This document shows positions 14,038 through 20,865 of a stretch of DNA of 23,311 nucleotides, piece after piece; position 1 is the first letter of the stretch; every line of letters starts with the position of its first letter. The DNA comes from JBHEMT01 sp046262435 (GTDB lineage Bacteria > Chloroflexota > Dormibacteria > Aeolococcales > Aeolococcaceae). The translations under genes were made by a program, and so were the position numbers. The notes under the pieces were generated by a model, which made no database searches, was not told the origin of the DNA, and saw only the letters and a list, made by a program, of their open reading frames with translations. The stretch is from assembly GCA_046262435.1 (NCBI GenBank), contig JBHEMT010000039.1, forward strand, positions 1 to 23,311, read 5' to 3'.

Positions 14038-14652
14038 CTAACCGTTCTTGATGGTGATGCTCTCGAGAGTGTTGGCGACGTCCTCGCAGCGATCCAGCGC
14101 CTCCTCGAGAAGCGTGTAGATCTCCTTGAGCTTGATCACCTCGAGCGGGGCGACGTCACCGCGGAAGAGCTCGGCGATGGCTCGCCGGGACACCTCGTCA
14201 CCGCGGTTCTCGATCCGGTGCACCTCCACCCAGTGCTTATCCATGTCCCGCTGAGCCTGGAGCTTCCCCACCGCCTGCTGCAGCTGCAGGGAAGCGAGCC
14301 GGAAGAGCTCGGACAGCTCGCGGACCGGCCCCGGGATGACCGTGACACCGTACAGGGTGAGCACGTCGGCGACCTCGTCGGCGTAGTCGATGAGGTCGTC
14401 CATGCCCGAGGCGAGGTCGTACACGTCCTCACGGTCGAAGGGGGTGACGAAGGTGCGGTTGAGCATGCGCACCACCTCGTGGGTCACCTCATCGCCCGCA
14501 TGCTCGAATTCCTTGATCTCGGCGTGGCGCTCGGCAAGCTCGGCGGTTGACTCGATGGCGGCGAGGATCTCGCAGGCCGCGACGATGTTGGTGGCCTGCT
14601 GGTCGAAGAGGTCGTAGAAGCGCCGCTCCCGAGGGATCAGCGACAGGCGCAT
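14038..14652 (-). CDS. DUF47 / PhoU-like accessory protein of the phosphate transporter
   Basis: A 204-aa all-helical protein of the DUF47 (TIGR00153, YkaA-like) family, related to PhoU. It begins MRLSLIPRERRFYDLFDQQA, the typical family start, and contains the PhoU-like ExxxD metal-binding helices IKEFEHAGDEVTHEVVRML (about 46-64) and HRIENRGDEVSRRAIAELF. Such proteins regulate or partner PiT transporters at the cytoplasmic face of the membrane. It is the first gene of a two-gene operon with pit. The start has GAAGGA about 9 nt upstream and TATCCT (14692-14697) as a candidate -10 box, so this message should have a leader of about 30-35 nt. Confidence 0.9.
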   Translation of the reverse strand: MRLSLIPRERRFYDLFDQQATNIVAACEILAAIESTAELAERHAEIKEFEHAGDEVTHEVVRMLNRTFVTPFDREDVYDLASGMDDLIDYADEVADVLTLYGVTVIPGPVRELSELFRLASLQLQQAVGKLQAQRDMDKHWVEVHRIENRGDEVSRRAIAELFRGDVAPLEVIKLKEIYTLLEEALDRCEDVANTLESITIKNG

Positions 14653-14691
14653 GGGCTTGGTTCCTTCAGTGGATTGACCTCGCGGCGGCGA

Positions 14692-14697
14692 AGGATA
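14692..14697 (-). promoter_or_regulatory. Candidate -10 box (TATCCT) of the DUF47-pit operon
   Basis: TATCCT on the minus strand lies 39 nt before the ATG at 14652, with a Shine-Dalgarno-like GAAGGA between them. No clear -35 is visible. Confidence 0.35.
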
Positions 14698-14713
14698 CCG
14701 ATTGAAGCGCGCC

Positions 14714-14726
14714 GGCCCACTGGGCC
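14714..14726 (-). terminator. Weak hairpin after the ligase-like gene
   Basis: GGCCC-ACT-GGGCC forms a 5-bp stem 8 nt beyond the stop of the ligase-like gene and before the DUF47 promoter. It lacks a T-run, so it is only a possible terminator of the end-joining cluster. Confidence 0.25.
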
Positions 14727-14733
14727 CCGTCTG

Positions 14734-15810
14734 CTAGCGGCGTGCGTCGATGGGCAACGCACTGAGCACGGTCGGGACGAAGCCGGGATGGTTGTCACCG
14801 GGCGGAGCGACGGGCGAACGCCGATGACAGCGTTCGGGCTGGACGTCCCGCCGCACCAGCAGGCACTCGGGCCGCCGCAGGCGTCCGTTGGCGAGCCGGC
14901 CGTCATGACGCACGCTGGCCACCAGGTCGGGTCGCAACCAGCTCAGGCCGGGCCGGGCCGGACCGTCGAAGATCGCCGCGTCGGTGAGCAGCTCCTCGAC
15001 CCGAGCCAGGACCGCACCGCCGACCGGTCCGGCGGGCGAGACCACGGTGACGCCGGCCCCCACCCAGCGACCGTCGCTCAGCTCGGCGAGATGCAGGGAT
15101 AGACCCCCCTCTGGCTCGGCCTCGACCGCGGCGATGACAACCTCGGTGCGGTCGCTGAGGGAGATGCGCAACCGTTCGGAGGAGGCGACCCCGGGGTGGT
15201 ACTCGGCAGTCCGCCGCCTGGCCAGCACCGCCGGTAGTCCCCGAGCTGCGGCCGCCTCGGTGAAGGCACGCCCGTCGCCCGCCATGGTCTCGCCGTGCTG
15301 CAGCCACTCCCCCGCAGCGAGCAGCCGGGCGACCGCGTCGAGGCGCCGATCCAGCGGCCAGCGCAGGGTGGGCACGCCGTCGAGGTGGAGGAGGTCGGTC
15401 ACCAGGTAGACGATTGGGTGCTCGGCGGCGCCGCCCTGGCCGCGCAGGCGGGCGGTCAGCCGACCCAGGTCGGGCCGGCCCTCGGGATCGAGCACGACGG
15501 CGACACCATCGAGCACGCTGGCGCGACCACCCAGTTGAGCGGCCCCCGCAGCCAGCTCCGGCATGACCGAGGTGAGGTCGTCGAGGCGCTCGCCCTGGAG
15601 TCGCACGCTTCCATCCGCGCTGGAGAACAGCAGGGCCCGACAGCCGTCCCAGTCGACCCCGAAGCGCCAGCCGTCATCGTCGAAAGCGGCGGTGCACGGA
15701 ACCGACAGCTCGGGCCGAAGCTGCCCGGGGAGCGCGGGAGGCACCGGCAAGGAGAGGGGAAGCGACGGTTGTTCCCCGCCCGCCCCGCGCCGCACCGGCG
15801 CAGAGGGCAC
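14734..15810 (-). CDS. Catalytically degenerate ATP-dependent DNA ligase-like protein (LigD ligase-domain paralogue)
   Basis: A 358-aa protein with the two-domain layout of a LigD ligase domain (nucleotidyltransferase about 35-225, OB-fold about 230-340). Motif I reads F-G-V-D53-W-D-G-C-R where intact LigD in this window has F-E-L-K-L-D-G-V-R: the adenylated lysine is Asp. The motif III glutamate is gone (VLDGVAVVLD against VVDAEVIAVD), the motif IV lysine is Arg (AVLARRRTAEYHPG against GMVAKRRDAPYRPG), and the motif V K-I-K is R-L-R. The OB-fold ending (LSWLRPDLVASVRHDGRLANG) still follows LigD closely. It should not form ligase-AMP and is more likely a structural or regulatory partner. Its GTG start overlaps the Ku stop (TAGTG), so the two are translated together. 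The frame is intact, which argues against simple decay. Confidence 0.82.
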   Translation of the reverse strand: MPSAPVRRGAGGEQPSLPLSLPVPPALPGQLRPELSVPCTAAFDDDGWRFGVDWDGCRALLFSSADGSVRLQGERLDDLTSVMPELAAGAAQLGGRASVLDGVAVVLDPEGRPDLGRLTARLRGQGGAAEHPIVYLVTDLLHLDGVPTLRWPLDRRLDAVARLLAAGEWLQHGETMAGDGRAFTEAAAARGLPAVLARRRTAEYHPGVASSERLRISLSDRTEVVIAAVEAEPEGGLSLHLAELSDGRWVGAGVTVVSPAGPVGGAVLARVEELLTDAAIFDGPARPGLSWLRPDLVASVRHDGRLANGRLRRPECLLVRRDVQPERCHRRSPVAPPGDNHPGFVPTVLSALPIDARR

Positions 15811-16724
15811 TAGGACGCCTTGCGGCGACGCACCGGTGCCTCCGAGGCGCCGCCGCTCTTGGCTGGGGAGCGCTTCGGCGCCGCCGGCTTCTTGGCGCGC
15901 GCGGCGGTGGCGCCGGCCAGCGCGGGCTCGGGTTCGGCAGCCGTGCGTCCGCTCTTCGACGCCTCCACCGACGCCCGCAGGGCGGCCATCAGGTCGGTCA
16001 CCTTGGCCGGTTCCGCTGCGGGCGCTTTGCGCGCCGGCTGGTCGTGGAGCTTGGCCTCGACCACCTCGATCACCGCCTCGCGGTACTCGTCGCGGTAGCG
16101 CGCCGGGTCGAAGCTGGCGCTGAGGTTGTCGACCAGCATCACCGCCATGTCGAGCTCGCGCTTGTGGACCTCCACCTCGCGCTCCGGCAGGGAGAGCTCG
16201 CCGGCGTCACGGATCTCGTCGGGCCAGTGCAGGGTGTTGAGCAGCAGCCCCTGGTCGTGCAGGGCCAGCCGGCAGAGATGCTCGCGGTCGCGCAGGGCGA
16301 TCTTGCCGATGGCGACCTTACCGGTCTTCTCCAGGGCGCTCTTCAACAGGTAGTACGGCTTGACCCCGACCGCTTCCGGCTCGAGGTAGTAGGCACTCTT
16401 GATGTAGACCCCGGCATCGATGTCGTGGTCCTCGACGAACTCGAGGATCTCGATGGTGTGCGCGCTGGGCAGGGGCAGCTCGTCGAGGTCGCTGTCGGCG
16501 ATCTCGACGAACTCGTCCTTGCCCACCTCGTAGCCGCGCACCGCCTCGTTCCAGGCGATTTCGCGTTCCTCCTGCGGGCACCAGCGCTTGTTCTTGATCG
16601 GTGAGTGGTCGTTGGGGCAGAGCAGCCGGAAGTGGACGCTCTTGGACTCGGTGGCAAGGTACATGCGGATGGGGATGGCGACCATTCCGAAGGAGATCGC
16701 GCCCCTCCACATTGAACGTGGCAT
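15810..16724 (-). CDS. ku: Ku protein of bacterial non-homologous end joining
   Basis: A 304-aa homodimeric DNA-end-binding protein that threads onto broken DNA and recruits LigD. It opens with MWRGAISFGMVAIPIRMY and has the conserved core through KRWCPQEEREIAWNEAVRGYE, GKIALRDREHLCRL and LDMAVMLVDNLSASFDP. The core ends near residue 235. The last 60-70 residues are a low-complexity Lys/Arg/Ala/Pro tail (AKKPAAPKRSPAKSG, ending RRRKAS), like the extended basic tails of some actinobacterial Ku proteins that bind DNA and aid LigD. The ATG at 16724 has a perfect TATACT exactly 6 nt upstream; a longer reading lacks support. The ligase-like gene overlaps its stop by one base. Confidence 0.96.
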   Translation of the reverse strand: MPRSMWRGAISFGMVAIPIRMYLATESKSVHFRLLCPNDHSPIKNKRWCPQEEREIAWNEAVRGYEVGKDEFVEIADSDLDELPLPSAHTIEILEFVEDHDIDAGVYIKSAYYLEPEAVGVKPYYLLKSALEKTGKVAIGKIALRDREHLCRLALHDQGLLLNTLHWPDEIRDAGELSLPEREVEVHKRELDMAVMLVDNLSASFDPARYRDEYREAVIEVVEAKLHDQPARKAPAAEPAKVTDLMAALRASVEASKSGRTAAEPEPALAGATAARAKKPAAPKRSPAKSGGASEAPVRRRKAS

Positions 16725-16730
16725 CGGCCG

Positions 16731-16736
16731 AGTATA
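16731..16736 (-). promoter_or_regulatory. -10 box (TATACT) of ku, leaderless
   Basis: TATACT on the minus strand ends 6 nt before the ATG at 16724. It is the closest match to the consensus among the leaderless genes here. Confidence 0.65.
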
Positions 16737-16741
16737 TCCCC

Positions 16742-16761
16742 GCAGTTCGCCGCGGAACTGC
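16742..16761 (-). promoter_or_regulatory. Candidate operator palindrome at the ku promoter
   Basis: GCAGTTC (16742-16748) and GAACTGC (16755-16761) are perfect 7-bp inverted arms with a 6-bp centre. The palindrome starts 5 bp upstream of the -10 box and covers the spacer and part of the -35 region. The GTTC-N6-GAAC order differs from LexA boxes (GAAC-N4-GTTC). It could instead be an RNA hairpin at the end of the HNH transcript, but no T-run follows. Confidence 0.45.
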
Positions 16762-16801
16762 CGGACCACAGCCGGGACCACCGCCGTCCCGCGCTGCCGG
16801 C

Positions 16802-17323
16802 TCAGGCGACGGTGAGCACCGCCTCGTATGCCGCCCTGAGTTCCGGATGACGCAGGAAGAGCACGTGTGCGTACTCGTCGCGCAGCGGCTGCGGGCGGCG
16901 GCGCAGGCGCATGCCGACTTCATCGGCGAGCCGGTTCGCCTTGCGACCATTGCACCGCCGGCAGGCGATCACCTGGTTCTCCCAGGTGTGCGAGGCACCG
17001 CCGCGGGAGACGGGGACGACGTGGTCGACGGTGAGCTCGGAGGCGGGGCCGACCACCCCGCAGTACTGGCAGCTGGTGTCGTCGCGAAGCAGCAGGTTGC
17101 GCCGGTTGGGTCGGAGCATCCGGCGTGGCACATGGATGGTGCGCAGCAGCCGGACGACAAGGATCCGGTCGGGAAACCGCCGTTGCTGCATCGCCGCCCA
17201 GGCTTCGAGTTCGGCCGACTGGTCAAGAAAGGCCACCCGCTCCTTGCTCAGCAGGACCACGAGGCGGCGCTCACTGATGACGTTGAGTGGCTGCATCGAG
17301 GCATTCAGCAGCAGCACCGACAT
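16802..17323 (-). CDS. HNH endonuclease-family protein
   Basis: A 173-aa protein with a zinc-bound HNH (beta-beta-alpha-metal) domain. The motif runs C85-x-x-C88 (CQYCG), D100-H101 (LTVDHVVPVSRGG), an Asn in HTWENQ, then C121-x-x-C124 (ACRRCNGRKANRL): four structural cysteines plus the catalytic His. The N-terminal part (MSVLLLNASMQPLNVISERR) is typical of a widespread stand-alone HNH family, often found in actinobacteria, of unproven role. Its place between LigD and Ku suggests DNA repair or processing of ends, but this is guilt by association. TATCAT lies 6 nt before the ATG at 17323, so it is probably a leaderless transcript of its own. Confidence 0.88.
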   Translation of the reverse strand: MSVLLLNASMQPLNVISERRLVVLLSKERVAFLDQSAELEAWAAMQQRRFPDRILVVRLLRTIHVPRRMLRPNRRNLLLRDDTSCQYCGVVGPASELTVDHVVPVSRGGASHTWENQVIACRRCNGRKANRLADEVGMRLRRRPQPLRDEYAHVLFLRHPELRAAYEAVLTVA

Positions 17324-17329
17324 GGCCGA

Positions 17330-17335
17330 ATGATA
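17330..17335 (-). promoter_or_regulatory. -10 box (TATCAT) of the HNH gene, leaderless
   Basis: TATCAT on the minus strand ends 6 nt before the ATG at 17323. Confidence 0.55.
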
Positions 17336-17376
17336 CGAGCGTCCGGGCCCCTGGGAGGCCGGCGACGCGAGCCCGG

Positions 17377-17847
17377 CTAGTGGACCACCACCGCGAGGAG
17401 CAGGGCCAGCCCCAGCGGTACCGCCCCGGCGACCGCGACGAGAAGCCGGGTCGCCGGCGCGGCCGGGGTCTCGGGACGCATCCGCGCCTCCAGGTCGAGA
17501 CGCCGGCGCACCGCTCCGAGCCGAACCCCGCCCATGAGAAAGGCGACCACAAGGGTCAGTCCCCCGATGATCCCAATGCAGTTCTGGAAGGCCAGGAGGT
17601 AGTTCGACTGACCGCCGAGCGGAATCGCCAGGAAGGCCGCGAGCACCAGCAGGCCAAGCCCGTAGGTTCCCCCCCGGCGCAGCACGGCCGCGAGTTCGGA
17701 CCGGGTCGGGGCCGTCCTCGGGTCGGGCAGGTCAAGCCCGGGGTGGCGCTCCGCCGCGGTGAGCGGCTCCAGGCGCAGACCGCACTTCGGGCAGCGGACC
17801 TGGCCCGGGGCGATCCCGATCCGGCAGAGCGGGCACTCGACGGCCAT
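17377..17847 (-). CDS. Zinc-ribbon membrane protein of unknown function
   Basis: A 156-aa protein with an N-terminal zinc ribbon (C5-x-x-C8, C19-x-x-C22 in CPLC and CPKCG) and three hydrophobic helices: about residues 60-80 (YGLGLLVLAAFLAIPL), 85-108 (YLLAFQNCIGIIGGLTLVVAFL) and 134-155 at the C-terminus. The ribbon should face the cytoplasm. I recognise no specific family. It lies 22 nt behind ligD and 53 nt before the HNH gene on the same strand, but a role in end joining is not shown by the sequence. I start at the ATG (17847) directly before the ribbon; CACACT lies 6 nt upstream, the same arrangement as moaA. Confidence 0.7.
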   Translation of the reverse strand: MAVECPLCRIGIAPGQVRCPKCGLRLEPLTAAERHPGLDLPDPRTAPTRSELAAVLRRGGTYGLGLLVLAAFLAIPLGGQSNYLLAFQNCIGIIGGLTLVVAFLMGGVRLGAVRRRLDLEARMRPETPAAPATRLLVAVAGAVPLGLALLLAVVVH

Positions 17848-17853
17848 CGCCCA

Positions 17854-17859
17854 AGTGTG
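17854..17859 (-). promoter_or_regulatory. -10-like box (CACACT) of the zinc-ribbon gene
   Basis: CACACT ends 6 nt before the ATG at 17847, immediately downstream of the ligD stop at 17870. It repeats the moaA arrangement. Confidence 0.35.
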
Positions 17860-17869
17860 CGGTGCGGAG

Positions 17870-20632
17870 TTATGCGGGGAGGCCCTGATCTCCCGCGAGC
17901 ACACCGCGGAAGCTGTCCCCCTGGCGGCGCAACCGCTCCACGGCGGTGGTGATGTTCCAGCCGTCGGGCCGCATGCCGGGGTCGTCGAGCTCCGCCCAGG
18001 CGATCGGCATGGACACCGGAGCCCCGGGGGCCGGCCGCAGCGAGTAGGGCGCGGCCAGGGTCTTGTTGAGAATGTTCTGGGTGTAGTCGATCCGCAGCCG
18101 CCCCGTGCGACGCGCCACCGACCACTCCCAGCTGATCTTGTCGGGGATCACCCTGCCGATGGCCCGAGCCACCTCCTCCACCCAACCGCGCACCGCCTCG
18201 TACCCGGGCCCACGGCGCAGCGGCACGTAGATCTGCAGGCCGGTCTGGCCGCTGGTCTTGATCAGGCTGTTAACCGAGTAGACGTCGAGCGCGGTGCGTA
18301 CCAGCTTGGCGATATCCACCACCTCGGCAAAGGTCATCGGCTCGAACGGGTCGAGGTCGAAGACCGCCCAGTCGGGAGACTGCGGCTCGTCGATGCGTGA
18401 GTGCCAGGGGTGCAGATCGACGCTGCCCTGGTTGGCCATGAAGGCGAGCGTGGCCACCTCCTCGGCGATGATGTAGCGGGTGACCCGGCCGTCGTGATGG
18501 TGGTCCCAGGTGCGGATCCACTCGGGCGCGTTGGGGGGCACCTCCTTGCGCCAGAAGTGCTTGCCAGAGATGCCGTCGGGGAACATCTGCATCCCCACCG
18601 CACGGTCGCGGAGATAGGGAAGGATCACCGGGGCCATCCGCGTGTAGTAGGCGATCATGTCGCGCTTGCTCACCCCGTCCTCGGGCCAGAGCAGCTTGTC
18701 AAGGTTGGTGACCTTGAGGCGCCGGCCGGCCACCTCCCACAGGCCACCGCCGGCGGGAAGCGCGGCCAGGGCCTCGAGGGCGGCGGAGTTGGTGTCAAGG
18801 AGGGCAGCAACGTCCAGCGTCCCCGGGGCGGTTGGGGCTGGGGGCGCGCCCACCGATGCGTCGTTGCGGCCCTCGGCCGCCGGGCGCGCCACCGCGACCG
18901 CGGCGCGGTCGCCACGCCGGGCGCCCAGCTGCTCCGGGGACACAGTGGTCTCCCGGACGCAGTCGGCGGCGACTCGGTCGGGGCGGAGTCCGCGAAAGGT
19001 GGGATGGCGCAGCACCCCCGCGGCGGTCCATCCGGCATGGCGCACCTCACACACCAGTTCGGCTCGGACCCAGCTGACCGGCTGGCTGGGCTTCGGCGCC
19101 GGGCTGAAGGGCGAGTCATCGACACGCAGCGCCCGGAGCCGCTCCAGCAGCCCGGCTTGGGCCGCTCCGCCCAGGCCGCTGCCCACCTGCCCGGCGGCGA
19201 GCAGGCGGTCGCCCTCGCGCACGCCGATCACCAGGGCGCCGAGGTCGGCGCGCCGTCCCCTGCCCTCGGTGAAGCCCCCGATGACGCACTCCTGAGTCTG
19301 CCAGGACTTGATCTTGGCCCACGAGTCAGAACGACGACCGGGCCGGTAGGGCGCGTCGCGACGCTTGGCCACCATGCCCTCAAGCCCCCGCGCGTGCACT
19401 GCCCGGAAGAAATCGACGCCGGCGCCGCGAACGTGGTCCACGTAAGCGGCGGTCGGGCTGTCCCTGAGCACCGCGCGGAGACGGGCCTTGCGCTCCTCGA
19501 GCGGCAGCGAGGTGAGGTCGCGGCCATCGGCCCAGAGCAGGTCGAAGATGGCCAGTTGCGCGGGAACCTCCGCTGCCACCCGGGCGATGTCCCGCGCGCC
19601 GCTGACGTTGATGCGCCGCTGAAGGAGCTCGAACGATGGCCGGCCGGTCGCGTCCACGGCGATCACCTCGGCGTCGACGACGGCGGCGCTGAGGTCGAGG
19701 GTGGTCAGCAGCACCTGCGCCTCGGGGTAGCGCGCGGTCTCGTCGCGCCCGCTGCGACCGCGCACCGTGAGCCGGTCGCCCTCTCGGGTAACCAGGGCGC
19801 GCACGCCGTCGAGCTTGAGCTCGAAGAGCCAGTCGTCGCCGTCAAACGGACGATCAGCGGTTACTGCCAGCATGGGCTGAAAGTCAGGGATTGCCTTCGC
19901 GGCTTCCGCTGCCGCCGCCCGGTCGGGGCCCTCGACTCGCGGTCGAGCGGGAGCGCGGCGGCGGCGGGGGTCACCGCCGTGGTCGGCGGCGATTGCATCG
20001 ATGCTGCGGCCCGTCTTCACCGAGACGTCCAGGTCGATCGCCTCCATGCCGGGGACGACGTGCTCGTCGCGCTTCTTGATCATCAGCCAGCTGCGTTGGT
20101 CGGTCCCCCGCCCGCGACCGCTGGTGCGCACCAGGGCAAACTCGCCACGCAGCTTCTGGCCATCGAGGATGAACTTCAGGTCACCACGCGCCAGGGCGGC
20201 GGCCACGTCGGTGGCGGTATCGGAACGCCACCGGAAGGAGCCCGCGTCCCACAGCTGGACGGTGCCCATGCCGTAGCCCGAGGGGATGACCCCCTCGAAG
20301 TCGCCGTAGTCGACGGGATGGTCCTCGACGTGGACGGCGAGTCGCCGCTGGCCGGGATCGAGACTGGGACCGCGGGGGCAGGCCCAGGAGAGCAAAACGC
20401 CCTCGTGCTCGAGCCGGACGTCGAAGTGCAGCCGGGTTGCCCTGTGCTGTTGCACACAGAAGCGCCGGCCCACCGGTAGCTCGTTCCAGCCCGGAAAAAA
20501 GGACTCCGCTGCGGGGCGCGCGATCGGCGCGTCGCGGGGCCGGGTGCCGCCCAGAGGGGCGCCGTCGACGGCACCGGGCGGTTCCGGAGTGCTGCGGAAG
20601 TCTCGCTTGCGGCGGTACTCCTCAAGCGCCAC
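17870..20632 (-). CDS. ligD: Multifunctional NHEJ DNA ligase LigD (PE-LIG-POL)
   Basis: A 920-aa enzyme that trims, fills and seals double-strand breaks with Ku. Domain order is 3'-phosphoesterase (about 45-190), ATP-dependent ligase (about 250-555) and AEP-family polymerase/primase (about 620-905), the Pseudomonas-type order; mycobacterial LigD is POL-PE-LIG. The PE domain has H63, H69 and D71 in QQHRATRLHFDVRLE. The ligase has the adenylated K273 in FELKLDG, VVDAEVIAVD (motif III) and GLEGMVAKRRDAPYRPG (motif IV). The polymerase has the metal pair D759-x-D761 in FDLDPF, TSGQTGLQIYVPL, and YTQNILNKTLAAPYSLRP. All catalytic residues are intact. The GTG at 20632 has GGAG 9 nt upstream. It is divergent from gyrB, heading the end-joining cluster. 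Confidence 0.96.
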   Translation of the reverse strand: MALEEYRRKRDFRSTPEPPGAVDGAPLGGTRPRDAPIARPAAESFFPGWNELPVGRRFCVQQHRATRLHFDVRLEHEGVLLSWACPRGPSLDPGQRRLAVHVEDHPVDYGDFEGVIPSGYGMGTVQLWDAGSFRWRSDTATDVAAALARGDLKFILDGQKLRGEFALVRTSGRGRGTDQRSWLMIKKRDEHVVPGMEAIDLDVSVKTGRSIDAIAADHGGDPRRRRAPARPRVEGPDRAAAAEAAKAIPDFQPMLAVTADRPFDGDDWLFELKLDGVRALVTREGDRLTVRGRSGRDETARYPEAQVLLTTLDLSAAVVDAEVIAVDATGRPSFELLQRRINVSGARDIARVAAEVPAQLAIFDLLWADGRDLTSLPLEERKARLRAVLRDSPTAAYVDHVRGAGVDFFRAVHARGLEGMVAKRRDAPYRPGRRSDSWAKIKSWQTQECVIGGFTEGRGRRADLGALVIGVREGDRLLAAGQVGSGLGGAAQAGLLERLRALRVDDSPFSPAPKPSQPVSWVRAELVCEVRHAGWTAAGVLRHPTFRGLRPDRVAADCVRETTVSPEQLGARRGDRAAVAVARPAAEGRNDASVGAPPAPTAPGTLDVAALLDTNSAALEALAALPAGGGLWEVAGRRLKVTNLDKLLWPEDGVSKRDMIAYYTRMAPVILPYLRDRAVGMQMFPDGISGKHFWRKEVPPNAPEWIRTWDHHHDGRVTRYIIAEEVATLAFMANQGSVDLHPWHSRIDEPQSPDWAVFDLDPFEPMTFAEVVDIAKLVRTALDVYSVNSLIKTSGQTGLQIYVPLRRGPGYEAVRGWVEEVARAIGRVIPDKISWEWSVARRTGRLRIDYTQNILNKTLAAPYSLRPAPGAPVSMPIAWAELDDPGMRPDGWNITTAVERLRRQGDSFRGVLAGDQGLPA

Positions 20633-20672
20633 GCGTGGTCACTCCGGGACGGCAGCGGCAAACCACCCGATC

Positions 20673-20678
20673 ATGCTA
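20673..20678 (-). promoter_or_regulatory. Candidate -10 box (TAGCAT) of ligD
   Basis: TAGCAT on the minus strand lies 40 nt before the GTG at 20632 and would give a leader of about 34 nt with GGAG as ribosome site. The -35 region is not convincing. Confidence 0.3.
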
Positions 20679-20765
20679 GTCGTGCGCCACTTCGGGCACG
20701 GGTTTGCGGGTCCGCGAGAAGCCTCTGCACGATCGTAGGGGCGGCGAAAGCGAGCCACAAACTGG

Positions 20766-20771
20766 TAAAAT
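20766..20771 (+). promoter_or_regulatory. -10 box (TAAAAT) of the gyrB-plsX transcript
   Basis: TAAAAT ends 7 nt before the GTG of the 28-codon leader ORF at 20779. It fits the leaderless pattern of this window. No good -35 is present. Confidence 0.5.
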
Positions 20772-20778
20772 CAGTCAC

Positions 20779-20865
20779 GTGGCAACGCCTCCGTTCGCCG
20801 TGCCCGCGCCTCATCCGCGTGGCGTCGCCGGCGGCTCAGGTCCGAATCTTGGGAGTGCCCTCTGA
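20779..20865 (+). CDS. 28-codon leader ORF upstream of gyrB
   Basis: GTG at 20779 opens a 28-codon frame ending in TGA at 20863-20865. The peptide is Pro/Gly/Ala-rich (MATPPFAVPAPHPRGVAGGS, ending NLGSAL) with no known motif. TAAAAT 7 nt upstream suggests leaderless translation. The stop overlaps the proposed CTG start of gyrB as CTGA, and GGGAG (20851-20855) lies inside its last codons, so its translation would deliver ribosomes to gyrB. Alternatively it is the N-terminus of GyrB itself, separated by a sequencing indel or a frameshift. Confidence 0.5.
   Translation: MATPPFAVPAPHPRGVAGGSGPNLGSAL
20851..20855 (+). promoter_or_regulatory. Shine-Dalgarno GGGAG deciding the CTG start of gyrB
   Basis: GGGAG is followed by 6 nt and then CTG at 20862. 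This is ideal spacing and the main evidence that CTG is the start, since no ATG, GTG or TTG exists in the gyrB frame between the upstream stop (20766) and the internal ATG at 21015. Confidence 0.5.

Noticed and set aside
16742..16761. LexA/SOS box at the ku promoter
   Set aside because: Actinobacterial and Firmicutes-type LexA boxes read GAAC-N4-GTTC. Here the half-sites are in the opposite order with a 6-bp centre.
18401..20479. A 692-codon open frame on the plus strand opposite ligD
   Set aside because: LigD on the other strand has complete catalytic motifs along the same stretch. The plus-strand product is low-complexity Gly/Ala/His/Arg-rich and matches nothing I know.
20633..20778. A small RNA or tRNA in the gap between ligD and gyrB
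   Set aside because: There are only short GC hairpins, no cloverleaf or T-loop sequence, and the space is explained by two divergent promoters.
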